Positions 33,321 to 41,364 of a stretch of 64,000 nucleotides of DNA are shown here, piece after piece (the stretch's first letter is position 1; the number at the start of each line of letters is the position of its first letter). Below the pieces are notes generated by a model, which worked only from the letters and a program-made list of their open reading frames with translations, did not search any database and was not told the DNA's origin. The translations under genes were made by a program, and so were the position numbers. The stretch covers positions 1 to 64,000 of the forward strand of contig CAJTYK010000001.1 in NCBI GenBank assembly GCA_910584285.1, written 5' to 3'. Source of the stretch: an uncultured Oscillospiraceae bacterium. Its GTDB lineage: Bacteria; Bacillota; Clostridia; Oscillospirales; Oscillospiraceae.

Positions 33321-34624
33321 TTCGCACCCTCCTTCAACGCCTGCTTCCCCGCCCGGAAGCCCTTCACCAGCGGAACCTTGCCCGGGCAGGCGTAGGCGCA
33401 GCAGCCGCATTCAATGCAGTCGGTCAGATGGAGCCGCCGCAGGGCGTCCAGATCCCCGGCGTTGGAAAAGCGGTAGAGGTACAGGGGCTCCAGCCCCATG
33501 GGGCACACCTCCAGGCATTTCCCGCAGCGGATGCACACCGGATGCTCCCCCTCCCCGTTCTGGGCAGAGGACAGGCACACCACCGCATTGACCGCCTTGG
33601 TGACGGGGACGGACAAATCCGCCTGGGCCACGCCCATCATGGGGCCGCCGGACAGCACCTTCCACACGTCGTCCGTCAACCCGTCGGCGGCGGCGATGAC
33701 CTCCTGGAAGGGGGTGCCCACCCGCACAATCAGGTTCCGGGGGCTGCGCACCCCCTGGCCGGTGACGGTGACCACCCGCTCGATGAGGGGCGTTCCCTCG
33801 TACACCGCCCAACAGACCGCGGCAGCGGTGGCGGCGTTGAACACAGCGCAGCCCACATCCCTGGGCAGGCCGCCGGGGGGCACCTGCCGCCCGGTGACCG
33901 CCTGTATGAGCTGTTTCTCCGCACCCTGGGGGTAGCGGGTGGGCAGCACCTTCAGTTCCATGCCGGGATAGTCCTTCAGCGCCTCCCTCAGCAGGGCGGC
34001 GGCCTCGGGCTTGTTGTCCTCCATGCCGATCACCACCCGCTCCGGGCTCAGCGCCCGGGCCAGCAGAGCCAGCCCCCGGAGCACGTCCCCGGGCCGGGCC
34101 CGGATCAGCGCGTCGTCCGCCGTGATATAGGGCTCGCACTCGCAGGCGTTGAGGATGAGGGTATCGGTGGCGCCGATGCCGGTCTCCGTCTTGACCCCGG
34201 TGGGGAAGGCGGCGCCGCCCATGCCCACGATCCCCGCCTCCCGGAGGGCGGACGTCAGCTGGGCGGGGGTGAGCCCCTCCGGGTTAGCGCAGGGCCGCAC
34301 TGTGGCGGCGGGCGTGTCTAAGAAGTCGTTTTTGATGAGAATGGCGGGGCACATGCCGCCGCCGGGATGGGGCCGGTCCTCAATGCCCACCACCACGCCG
34401 GACACCGGCGCGTGGACGGGGACGCACAGCCCGTCGCCGTCGCCGATCTTCTGGCCCATGCACACCGCATCCCCCACCGCCACCAGGGGCTTGCAGGGCG
34501 CACCGATGTGTTGGCGCAGGGGGACGACCGCCAGGGCAGGCGCCGCCAGGGCCGTGAGGGGAACCGAGGCGCTCAGCTCCTTATGCCCCTCCGGATGGAC
34601 GCCGCCGAAGAACAGGGACTTCAT
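33317..34624 (-). CDS. rnfC: RnfC-type NADH-binding iron-sulfur subunit
   Basis: A 435-aa peripheral subunit that should accept electrons from NADH. The N-terminus MKSLFFGGVHPEGHKE is the RnfC_N signature. GMGGAAFPTGVK near 130 is the nucleotide/FMN-binding glycine loop. A SLBB-like region follows. Near the C-terminus CIRCGKCLEVCP and CIECGCCAYACP bind two 4Fe-4S clusters. The ATG at 34624 is preferred over those at 34630 and 34633 because GAGG is then 8 nt away. The adjoining rnfD overlaps it by 4 nt. Confidence 0.92.
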   Translation of the reverse strand: MKSLFFGGVHPEGHKELSASVPLTALAAPALAVVPLRQHIGAPCKPLVAVGDAVCMGQKIGDGDGLCVPVHAPVSGVVVGIEDRPHPGGGMCPAILIKNDFLDTPAATVRPCANPEGLTPAQLTSALREAGIVGMGGAAFPTGVKTETGIGATDTLILNACECEPYITADDALIRARPGDVLRGLALLARALSPERVVIGMEDNKPEAAALLREALKDYPGMELKVLPTRYPQGAEKQLIQAVTGRQVPPGGLPRDVGCAVFNAATAAAVCWAVYEGTPLIERVVTVTGQGVRSPRNLIVRVGTPFQEVIAAADGLTDDVWKVLSGGPMMGVAQADLSVPVTKAVNAVVCLSSAQNGEGEHPVCIRCGKCLEVCPMGLEPLYLYRFSNAGDLDALRRLHLTDCIECGCCAYACPGKVPLVKGFRAGKQALKEGAK

Positions 34625-34668
34625 ACGCATCACCTCTTACTGTTAAAATGAATTTCTTCCGGGGCCGC

Positions 34669-35706
34669 TCAGGTTCGCACCAGCTCCAGAAAGCCGTCGG
34701 TGTAGAGCAGGCCGCCGTCCGGGGCCACCCACATGGCCTGAGCACCGCAGCGCTCCGCCAGGGCGGCCCCCTCCTCCCGGGGCAGGAGGAACAGGGCGGT
34801 GGACAGCCCGTCCGCCAGCCCCGAGTCGGGACACACCACGGTCACCGCCCGCCACAGCTGGCCGGGGCGCAGGGTATCCGGGTCGATGATGTGGTGATAG
34901 CGCACGCCGTCCACGGTGTAGTAGCGCTGGTAGTCGCCGCTGCTCACCACGGACTGGCGGTTGATGTTCAGGGTGTGGAGGTAGTCCTGTTTTCCCCCGT
35001 CCGGATCCTGCACCCCCACCACCCAGGGGGAATTTCCCTCAGGCTTGGGCCCGGTGGCCCGGACGTTGCCGCCCACACTCACCAGCAGGCCCGCCGGGGC
35101 GGCGCGGCACACCTGCTCCACCGCCCAGCCCTTGGCCACCGCCCCCACGTCCAGCCGGGCCTGGGGATCGGTGAGGCGGACGGTGGACGCCTCCTGGTCG
35201 ATCTCCAGCAGGTCAAAGCCGGTGTGCTTCGCCGCCTCCTCCAACGCCCCGGCGTCGGGGAGGGCGGCGTGCTCCGGATCGTCCACCCCCTCCGTCCGGG
35301 CCTCATGCCACAGGGCCAGCACGCTGCCCATGGTCACGTCCACCCGGCCGCCGGTGAGCTCCTCCAGCTCCCGGCAGAACAGCAGCAGGTCAAGGATCCG
35401 GCCGTCCACCTCCACCGGATCCCCTCCGGCGCGGTCGTTGACGGTTTTCAGGTTGTTCATGCCGTCGTACTCGTGGTAGACGTCAAACAGCTGGTGGTAC
35501 TCCAGCAGGCTGTCATGAAATTCCTGGGCCGTGCGCCGGAACTCCTCCTCGGTCTCCCCGTAGCCCACAATGGTGGTCACCGTGTCAAAGAGGGTCAGGA
35601 AGCTGGCCTCATAGCGGCGCGGCTTCGGCTCGGGGCCGGCCTGCCCAGCGCACCCGCTGAGCAGTAGCGCCACCGCTATTGCCAGCGCCAGGACGCGCTG
35701 CCTCAT
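34669..35706 (-). CDS. apbE: FAD:protein FMN transferase ApbE, lipoprotein form
   Basis: Attaches FMN covalently to Thr of the [S/T]GAT motifs in RnfD and RnfG, both of which are encoded just downstream. The 345-aa protein has a lipoprotein signal with the lipobox LLSGC at residues 17-21. It has FDTVTTIVGYG, the domain DVTMGSVLALWHEA, LDVGAVAKGWAVEQ and SVGGNVRATG, all characteristic of ApbE. AGGAGGGAGGAAG precedes the ATG at 35706. A strong hairpin lies 20 nt before the gene. Confidence 0.93.
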   Translation of the reverse strand: MRQRVLALAIAVALLLSGCAGQAGPEPKPRRYEASFLTLFDTVTTIVGYGETEEEFRRTAQEFHDSLLEYHQLFDVYHEYDGMNNLKTVNDRAGGDPVEVDGRILDLLLFCRELEELTGGRVDVTMGSVLALWHEARTEGVDDPEHAALPDAGALEEAAKHTGFDLLEIDQEASTVRLTDPQARLDVGAVAKGWAVEQVCRAAPAGLLVSVGGNVRATGPKPEGNSPWVVGVQDPDGGKQDYLHTLNINRQSVVSSGDYQRYYTVDGVRYHHIIDPDTLRPGQLWRAVTVVCPDSGLADGLSTALFLLPREEGAALAERCGAQAMWVAPDGGLLYTDGFLELVRT

Positions 35707-35725
35707 GCTTCCTCCCTCCTTGCAG

Positions 35726-35753
35726 CCGGGGCAGGCCGGACGGCCTGCCCCGG
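35726..35753 (-). promoter_or_regulatory. Perfect GC-rich hairpin between lipoprotein gene and apbE
   Basis: CCGGGGCAGGCCG (35726-35738) and CGGCCTGCCCCGG (35741-35753) form a 13-bp perfect stem with a 2-nt gap and no T-run. It is placed 14 nt after the lipoprotein stop inside the operon, and could protect the upstream mRNA or partially stop transcription. Confidence 0.6.
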
Positions 35754-35767
35754 AGGTGTCTGTCCGC

Positions 35768-36859
35768 TTACTTCGCGGCCTTCTCGATGAGCGTCTGGAA
35801 TTCGCCGATGCCCACGGTGGTGGTGGCGGCCAGGTCCGCGTCGGCGGCCTTGCCGGACTCGTCCACCGCCAGGCCCTTGATCTCGGCCACGGTCTTACCG
35901 GTGACGTAGGCGCAGAAGCCGGCGGCCTGCTCGTTCCACTCCTTGCCGATGGAGCTGGCCTTGCGCATCCCGTAGCCGTCGCCCAGCTCATTCTTGGTCT
36001 GGGGGGCAACTGTCAAATCGGTGGTGATCTTGCCGGCGGTGTCAAAGTTCACGTTGGCCTGCACCGCGTCGATGTAACAGCTGGTAACGGTGTCGCCGTT
36101 AAAGGTGACGGCGGCAAAGGTGGCATAGGCCTGGGCCAGGCCGTCCCCCTCGGCGGAGGCGTCCTTGCTCTTGCTCATGTTGGTCTCGCTGGCCAGGCCC
36201 AGCTTGTCGCCCTTGGAGGCGCCCAGATCCTGGGCGTTCTCCGCGGCCGCCACGATGCCGTCCACAAAGCTGCCGATGTACAGGGTGACGGAGGCGGCCA
36301 GATCGGCGTCCCCGGCCTTGCCAGTCTCGTCCACGGCGACGCCCTTCAGCTCGGAGGCCTTTTTGCCCACGGCGAACTGGGCCAGGGCGGCCATCTGCTC
36401 GTTCCACTCCTTGCCGATGGAGCTGGCCTTGCGCATCCCATACTCATCGCCCAGCTCGTTCTTGCTGCGGAAGGTGGTGGACGGGTCTGTGGTCAGCTTG
36501 CCGGTGGCGTCAAAGTTGATTTTCGCCTGAATGGTGTCGATGACGCAGGAGTCGATGACGCCGTCTCCGTCCACGGTGACGGCGATCAGCGTGATCTCGC
36601 TTTGGGCCAAGCCGTCTTCCTCGGCGGTGGCGTCCTTGCTGCTGCCCAGGCCGGTCACCACGGCCAGGCCGGTCTTGACGGGGACGGCGTCGCCGTTGCC
36701 GGAGGGGGTCTGGGTCTCGGGAGGCGTCTGGGTCTCGACGGGCGCCTGGGAGGGCTTATCCCCTTCCGGCCCCACCACCACGGTGGTGCCGCAGCCCGCC
36801 AGCGCGGACAGCAGGAGCAGCGCAGAGAGCAGCAGAGCGGTGATCCGGTTCAGTTTCAT
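35768..36859 (-). CDS. Duplicated-domain surface lipoprotein of the Rnf-type operon
   Basis: A 363-aa exported lipoprotein; the lipobox LAGC puts the lipidated cysteine at 23. A Pro/Gln/Thr linker (about 35-58) leads to two tandem copies of one domain, about 60-200 and 210-355. They share DGLAQ, a VDGDGV/FNGDTV turn, IQAKINFD/VQANVNFD, KNELGD-YGMRKASSIGKEWNEQ and ELKGVAVDETGKA/EIKGLAVDESGKA. I know similar single domains from uncharacterised Firmicutes lipoproteins, but no function has been established that I can cite. It overlaps the DUF1622 gene by ATGA and precedes apbE-rnfCDG, so a role as surface electron carrier or acceptor is inferred. No [S/T]GAT flavin motif was seen in it. Confidence 0.85.
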   Translation of the reverse strand: MKLNRITALLLSALLLLSALAGCGTTVVVGPEGDKPSQAPVETQTPPETQTPSGNGDAVPVKTGLAVVTGLGSSKDATAEEDGLAQSEITLIAVTVDGDGVIDSCVIDTIQAKINFDATGKLTTDPSTTFRSKNELGDEYGMRKASSIGKEWNEQMAALAQFAVGKKASELKGVAVDETGKAGDADLAASVTLYIGSFVDGIVAAAENAQDLGASKGDKLGLASETNMSKSKDASAEGDGLAQAYATFAAVTFNGDTVTSCYIDAVQANVNFDTAGKITTDLTVAPQTKNELGDGYGMRKASSIGKEWNEQAAGFCAYVTGKTVAEIKGLAVDESGKAADADLAATTTVGIGEFQTLIEKAAK

Positions 36860-37209
36860 TTTGCAATTCCTCCTAAAGTCTCTTGTTTGGATGTATCATG
36901 CTGCTTCATTTCAAAGTGGATCAGGAATGAAAGCAAAGCACGCAGAATGATGACGGCCCCCAGCACCATCAGCTCGGTCATGTCCCGAACCAGCACGGTT
37001 TTCAGGATCTCGGCGGCCATTTTGAACTCCAGGCTCAGGGCCAGCCCAGAGGCCAGCTGGGATTTCACGTCCCCCGGGGCGCGGGTGAACAGCCCCCGGC
37101 AATACCGCCAGAAGGCGGTGCAGGTGGATACGGCGATGACCAGGATGCCCATCATCTCGCACAGCGGAATCAGTACCTCCAGCACCGCCTCCACCAGATG
37201 CTCCAGCAT
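36856..37209 (-). CDS. DUF1622 membrane protein
   Basis: A 117-aa membrane protein with three hydrophobic segments (about 5-28, 55-70, 75-95), matching the DUF1622 family, with the arrangement LEFKMAAEILKTVLVRD between helices. First gene of the Rnf-type operon. The ATG at 37209 lies 8 nt after AAGGAAG; a GTG at 37218 is too close to it. The family has no assigned function; here it is linked by overlapping genes to an extracytoplasmic flavin electron pathway. Confidence 0.85.
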   Translation of the reverse strand: MLEHLVEAVLEVLIPLCEMMGILVIAVSTCTAFWRYCRGLFTRAPGDVKSQLASGLALSLEFKMAAEILKTVLVRDMTELMVLGAVIILRALLSFLIHFEMKQHDTSKQETLGGIAK

Positions 37210-37247
37210 GAGAACCACTTCCTTTTTTCAACAGTTTACGCCCGCCT

Positions 37248-37276
37248 CCTTAATGGCACATATACGCCGCCTTAAT
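37248..37276 (-). promoter_or_regulatory. 22-bp-spaced direct repeats upstream of the Rnf-type operon
   Basis: On the minus strand ATTAAGGCGGCG and ATTAAGGAGGCGG repeat with starts exactly 22 bp apart (plus-strand CCTTAAT at 37248-37254 and 37270-37276). A further CTTAACAAATATTAAG dyad abuts them. Direct repeats two helical turns apart suit an OmpR/PhoB-type regulator such as the one encoded at 39261. Confidence 0.45.
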
Positions 37277-37285
37277 ATTTGTTAA

Positions 37286-37325
37286 GAAAAAGACAATCGC
37301 CCCGCCGGATGTCCCGGCAGGGCGA
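37286..37325 (-). terminator. Terminator of the sensor kinase gene
   Basis: TCGCCCCGCCGG (37297-37308) pairs with CCGGCAGGGCGA (37314-37325), one mismatch, followed on the minus strand by TTGTCTTTTTCTT. It separates the kinase from the Rnf-type operon in the same direction. Confidence 0.8.
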
Positions 37326-37372
37326 AAGGGCTGGTTCGGGTTCCGCCCGCCGCGGCAGCCACGGACAGGCGC

Positions 37373-39118
37373 TCAGGACTGGAGCTCCCCCTCCTCCTCC
37401 GGCGGGACGGCGGGAAAGGTGACGGTAAAGGCGGTGCCCTGGCCGGCGGCGCTCTCCAGAGTGATGGTTCCGCCGTGGGCCTCCACAATCTGCTGCACAA
37501 TGGCCAGACCCAGGCCGATGCCCTTGCCCGAGCCCTTGGTGGTAAAAAAGGGGTCGAAGATCAGCTTCTTCACCTCGTCGGGGATGCCCGGGCCGTTGTC
37601 CGCCACCCGCAGAATAGCGTGGTCCCCGTCCGTCCCGGTGGATACCCGCACGGTGCCCCCCTGGCCGGCCAGCGCCTCGAAGGAGTTCAGCACCAGGTTC
37701 AGCGTCAGCTGGAACAGCTGGGTCTCGTCCCCCAGAATGGGGCAGCTCCGGCCGGTAAAGCCGGTCTCCACCCGCACCCCCTTGGGGCGGGCGGGTGCGG
37801 TCACCTCCAGCACCTGCTCCGCCAGCGTGTCCAACCGGATGGGGCGCAGCGCGCCGGGGGTCTCCTTCCGGGAGAGGTTGGACAGCCGGGAGATGATCTG
37901 CTTGGCCTTCTGGGAGGCGTTGTAGATCTCCAGGGCGTTTTCATAGGACTCCGTGTCCTCCGGAGGAAGCTTTTCCAGGATGAGGATACTGTACCCCATG
38001 ATGGGGGTGAGCAGGTTGTTGAACTCGTGAGCGATGCCGGAGGTCAGGGTGCCGATGGACTCCAGCCGCTGCCGGTGGGCCAGCGCCTGGGCCTGGACAT
38101 TGAGGGCCTCCATGGCCTCCGCCTTGGCCTTCAGTACCTCCAGCTCCTCCTGAGTCTGGCGGTGGCCCCGGCGGGAGCGCATCAGGAACAGGGCCAGCAC
38201 CCCCGCCCCCGCCATGATCACCACGCCGCACAGCGCCATCCGGGCCATGGCGGACTGGAAGGGGCGGATCACCTGATCGTAGTTCCGGGCCACCCCCACG
38301 GTGAAGCAGCCGTTTTCATTGCCGGGGGCGGGGAGCACCATCATCCGGGCGGTGTAGCTTTTCCCGCCGGACTGGCCGCCGCTGCGGAAAAAGTCGGAGC
38401 TGGCCTGTCCCGACCGCTGGGCGGCCAGCATCAGGTAGAGGCTGCTGTGGACGAGGGGATCCAGGCTGTCCACGGCGTCCACCCGGATCCCCTCCTGGGT
38501 TCGGTGGAAGAAATACCGCTCCCGGGCGTCCAGCACCAGGATGCGGTCGGTCTCCTCGGCGGCGGTCTGCTCCTCGGCGATGGCAAAGAACGCCTCCCCC
38601 TCAATGAGGGCGGCATAGCCCACCTCCCCCTTCTCCAGAACCAGGGCCACATAGGGCCGCCCCGTCCCGTCCGTCCACAGGGAGATCCCAACTCCCCCGA
38701 TCCGTCCGATGACGTCCAGCAGCTCATAGTCGGTGCTGTCCCCGGTGGACAGCACCACCCTGCCCTCCCGGAGCACCAGCATGGACTCCACCATCACCGT
38801 CTTGGGCAGGGGGCTCTCCCGCAGGTAATAGAGCAGATCCTCCGCCCCGCCGCCGCCGAGGTAGCGTTCCTCCGCCGACAGGAATCCCCGGCGGCTGGTG
38901 ATGTATTCCAGATCGGAGCAGTACCAGGCGAAATGGCCCATGATGTTGTTGTCCACCGATTGGGCGGTCTTCATCAGCTGGCCGTCCTGGCTGTCCACCA
39001 GCAGCTGCTGGCTGCGGTGAAACACCCCGGACATCATCAGCAGGCCCAGGAGGATCACCAGCAGGGCCAGCGCGGGTATGGCGGGGGCGCGGCGCGGCCC
39101 CTTCATTTTGTTCTCCAT
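37373..39118 (-). CDS. Membrane sensor histidine kinase
   Basis: A 581-aa kinase with helices at about 12-32 and 288-310, enclosing an extracytoplasmic sensor of some 255 residues (probably a double Cache/PAS-like fold). The catalytic part has the phospho-His in GIAHEFNNLLTP, the N box LNLVLNSFEAL, ADNGPGIP, FFTTKGSGKGIGLGLA and VTFPA. The HEFNNLL box is the type found in NtrB/PAS-linked kinases. GGAGG precedes the start. It is divergent from an OmpR-family regulator gene, its likely partner, and lies just upstream of the Rnf-type operon. Confidence 0.9.
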   Translation of the reverse strand: MENKMKGPRRAPAIPALALLVILLGLLMMSGVFHRSQQLLVDSQDGQLMKTAQSVDNNIMGHFAWYCSDLEYITSRRGFLSAEERYLGGGGAEDLLYYLRESPLPKTVMVESMLVLREGRVVLSTGDSTDYELLDVIGRIGGVGISLWTDGTGRPYVALVLEKGEVGYAALIEGEAFFAIAEEQTAAEETDRILVLDARERYFFHRTQEGIRVDAVDSLDPLVHSSLYLMLAAQRSGQASSDFFRSGGQSGGKSYTARMMVLPAPGNENGCFTVGVARNYDQVIRPFQSAMARMALCGVVIMAGAGVLALFLMRSRRGHRQTQEELEVLKAKAEAMEALNVQAQALAHRQRLESIGTLTSGIAHEFNNLLTPIMGYSILILEKLPPEDTESYENALEIYNASQKAKQIISRLSNLSRKETPGALRPIRLDTLAEQVLEVTAPARPKGVRVETGFTGRSCPILGDETQLFQLTLNLVLNSFEALAGQGGTVRVSTGTDGDHAILRVADNGPGIPDEVKKLIFDPFFTTKGSGKGIGLGLAIVQQIVEAHGGTITLESAAGQGTAFTVTFPAVPPEEEGELQS

Positions 39119-39188
39119 ATCGGCCTCCTGTGGTTTTCTCCGGGACGCGCCCGCGGTTTTGCCCGGGGCTTGCGCCCGGACCCATCCA

Positions 39189-39204
39189 TGTGATATAATT
39201 CACA
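39189..39204. promoter_or_regulatory. Perfect CRP-type dyad over the regulator's -10
   Basis: TGTGATATAATTCACA is a TGTGA-N6-TCACA palindrome, the Crp/Fnr-family consensus, and its six central bases are the TATAAT -10 (39194-39199) of the response regulator promoter (-35 TTGCGC 39170-39175, 18-bp spacer). The opposite kinase promoter, TTTACA (39245-39240)-17-TAGACT (39222-39217), fires towards it, so one bound protein could block both genes. Confidence 0.5.
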
Positions 39205-39260
39205 ATAAGCTTGATCAGTCTATCACAGGAACTTTCTTCTGTAAAGGGGGCGGAGATGCC

Positions 39261-39944
39261 ATGGCGGATACGGTGCTGATTGTGGACGACGACGAGGCGG
39301 TGCTCACCATGCTCCGCAAGGTGATGAAAAGCAGCGGCATTGAGTCCGACGCCGCCCGCAGCGGCGGGGAGGCCATCGAGCTGGCGGCCCGCGGCCACTA
39401 CGATCTGATGCTGCTGGACGTGAATATGCCGGGGATGGACGGGTTTGAGGTGATCCAGACCCTTCGGGGCCGGGGCCTCAAGCTGCCCATCATCATTGTC
39501 AGCGGACGCAAAGAGGACTACGACGCCCTTTACGGCCTGGACATCGGCGCGGATGACTACCTGACCAAGCCCTTCAATCCGGTGACCCTGGGAGCCAAGG
39601 TGAAGGCCCTCATCCGCCGCAGCCGGGGGGAACTGACGGGGACGGGAGGCGTGCTGGCCGCGGGGCCCTTTCGCTATGACACCAGCACCCTGCGGTTTTA
39701 CAAGGACGGAGCGGAAATCGTGCTGTCCTCCAAAGAAAACGCCATGATGAAGCTGTTTCTGGACAACGTGAACCGCATTTTCACCAAGGACATGATCTAC
39801 GATCTGGTGTGGGGTTCGTCCATCGTGGATGAGAACGCCATTATGGTGTATATCAACCGCCTGCGCCAGAAGATTGAGGAGGATCCCGCCCGGCCCGCCT
39901 ACATCCAGACGGTGCGGGGGCTGGGCTATCGGTTCGTTGTGTAG
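39261..39944 (+). CDS. OmpR/PhoB-family response regulator
   Basis: A 227-aa regulator. The receiver has VDDDEAV near residue 8, the phospho-Asp in LLDVNMPGMDG near 53, IIVSGRKEDYD and the lysine in DYLTKPFNP near 103. The winged-helix domain (about 125-227) ends MVYINRLRQKIEEDPARPAYIQTVRGLGYRFVV, as in all OmpR-type proteins. The ATG at 39261 has GGAG 5 nt upstream. Pairs with the divergent histidine kinase; the nearby Rnf-type operon with OmpR-like direct repeats is a candidate target. Confidence 0.94.
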   Translation: MADTVLIVDDDEAVLTMLRKVMKSSGIESDAARSGGEAIELAARGHYDLMLLDVNMPGMDGFEVIQTLRGRGLKLPIIIVSGRKEDYDALYGLDIGADDYLTKPFNPVTLGAKVKALIRRSRGELTGTGGVLAAGPFRYDTSTLRFYKDGAEIVLSSKENAMMKLFLDNVNRIFTKDMIYDLVWGSSIVDENAIMVYINRLRQKIEEDPARPAYIQTVRGLGYRFVV

Positions 39945-39969
39945 GCATCGGGCAAATGCCGGCTTTGCC

Positions 39970-39998
39970 TTGTCAAACCCCCGCCTGTGTGGTATGAT
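39970..39998 (+). promoter_or_regulatory. Promoter of galK-galT
   Basis: TTGTCA (39970-39975), a 17-bp spacer and TATGAT (39993-39998), just after the response regulator stop. Confidence 0.7.
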
Positions 39999-40053
39999 TT
40001 CCCTGGAACCATGCGAATTCCGGGGCTGTGGCCCCGTATATGAGGTGATTGCA

Positions 40054-41349
40054 ATGGCAACCTGTTCTCAGCTTTTGGCCGCCCTGCGGGAGGGCGCCCA
40101 CAACTCCGCCCTGTCCGCCCTCTACGCCCCGGAAGGGGGCAGCCCGCTGGATGCCGCCCAGGCCCGGGCCGTCCAAGTGGCGGAGGCATTTATCGCCCGC
40201 TTCGGCGGGGACGCCCCGGCAGCGGCCCTGTTCAGCGGTCCCGGCCGCACCGAGATCGCCGGCAACCACACCGACCACCAGCACGGACGGGTGCTGTGCG
40301 GCAGCGTGAATCTGGATATGCTGGCCTGCGCCGCCCCCAATGGGCGGAGCGTGGTGCGCTTCGTGTCCGAGGGCTACCCGGAGCTGGAGGTGTCCCTGGA
40401 TCATCTGGCACCAAAAAAAGAGGAGGAGAACACCTCCGCCGCCCTGGTGCGGGGGGTGGCGGCCCGGATCAAGGAACTGGGCTACTCCCTGTCCGGCTTC
40501 GACGCCTGCGCCACCTCCACGGTGCTGTCCGGCTCGGGGCTGTCCTCCTCCGCCGCCTATGAGACGCTGGTGGGCAATATTTTCAACCACTTCTGCTGCG
40601 GGGACAAGCTGGATCCCATCACCATTGCCAAGATCGGCCAGTACGCGGAAAACGTCTACTTCGGCAAGCCCTGCGGCCTGATGGATCAGATGGGCTCGTC
40701 GGTGGGGGGCGCGGTGTTCATCGACTTCAACGACCCCACCGATCCCATTGTGGAGCGGGTGGACTACGATTTCAGCAAGTCCGGCCATGCCCTGTGCATC
40801 GTGGACACCGGCTCCAGCCACGGCGACCTGACGGACGACTACGCCGCCGTCACCCGGGAGATGGGGGCGGTGGCCGCCCACTTCGGCAAAACGGTGCTGC
40901 GGGACGTGCCCCTAAAGGAATTCCACGCCGCTCTCCCCGCCCTGCGGGAGGAGTGCGGCGACCGGGCGGTGCTCCGGGCCATGCACTTCTACGCCGACGA
41001 CCGCCGGGCCGCCCAGGAGGCCGACGCCCTAAAGCATGGGAATTTTGAGTCTTTCCTGAACATGGTGAATGCCTCCGGCCTGTCCTCCTCCCTGCGCCTG
41101 CAAAACACCTGGTCTATCTCCGATCCCCGTCAGCAGGCCATCCCCCTGGCGCTGACGGTGGGCCAGTACATTCTGGACGGAATGGGGGCCATCCGGGTGC
41201 ACGGCGGCGGCTTCGCGGGCACCATCCAGGCGTGGGTGCCCCAGGAACGGCTCACGCTGTTCCGAGACGGCATGGAGGCCCTGTTCGGGGCAGGTAAGTG
41301 CCACGTGCTGCGCATCCGTCCCCAGGGCGGCTGCGTCGTGGCGGAATAA
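40054..41349 (+). CDS. galK: Galactokinase
   Basis: Phosphorylates alpha-D-galactose to galactose 1-phosphate in the Leloir pathway. The 431-aa GHMP kinase has the substrate motif GRTEIAGNHTDHQHG near residue 65, the ATP loop VLSGSGLSSSAAYE near 155 and CGLMDQMGSSVGG with the catalytic Asp near 210, plus GGGFAGTIQAW near the C-terminus. The ATG at 40054 follows GAGGTG; upstream codons in frame overlap the regulator gene. galT follows after 15 nt. Confidence 0.94.
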   Translation: MATCSQLLAALREGAHNSALSALYAPEGGSPLDAAQARAVQVAEAFIARFGGDAPAAALFSGPGRTEIAGNHTDHQHGRVLCGSVNLDMLACAAPNGRSVVRFVSEGYPELEVSLDHLAPKKEEENTSAALVRGVAARIKELGYSLSGFDACATSTVLSGSGLSSSAAYETLVGNIFNHFCCGDKLDPITIAKIGQYAENVYFGKPCGLMDQMGSSVGGAVFIDFNDPTDPIVERVDYDFSKSGHALCIVDTGSSHGDLTDDYAAVTREMGAVAAHFGKTVLRDVPLKEFHAALPALREECGDRAVLRAMHFYADDRRAAQEADALKHGNFESFLNMVNASGLSSSLRLQNTWSISDPRQQAIPLALTVGQYILDGMGAIRVHGGGFAGTIQAWVPQERLTLFRDGMEALFGAGKCHVLRIRPQGGCVVAE

Positions 41350-41364
41350 GGGAGGAGCACACAT

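Noticed and set aside
31362..34624. Calling a full Rnf complex
   Set aside because: Only RnfC, D and G are present; the operon is bounded by terminators and the extra membrane gene does not match RnfA, B or E.
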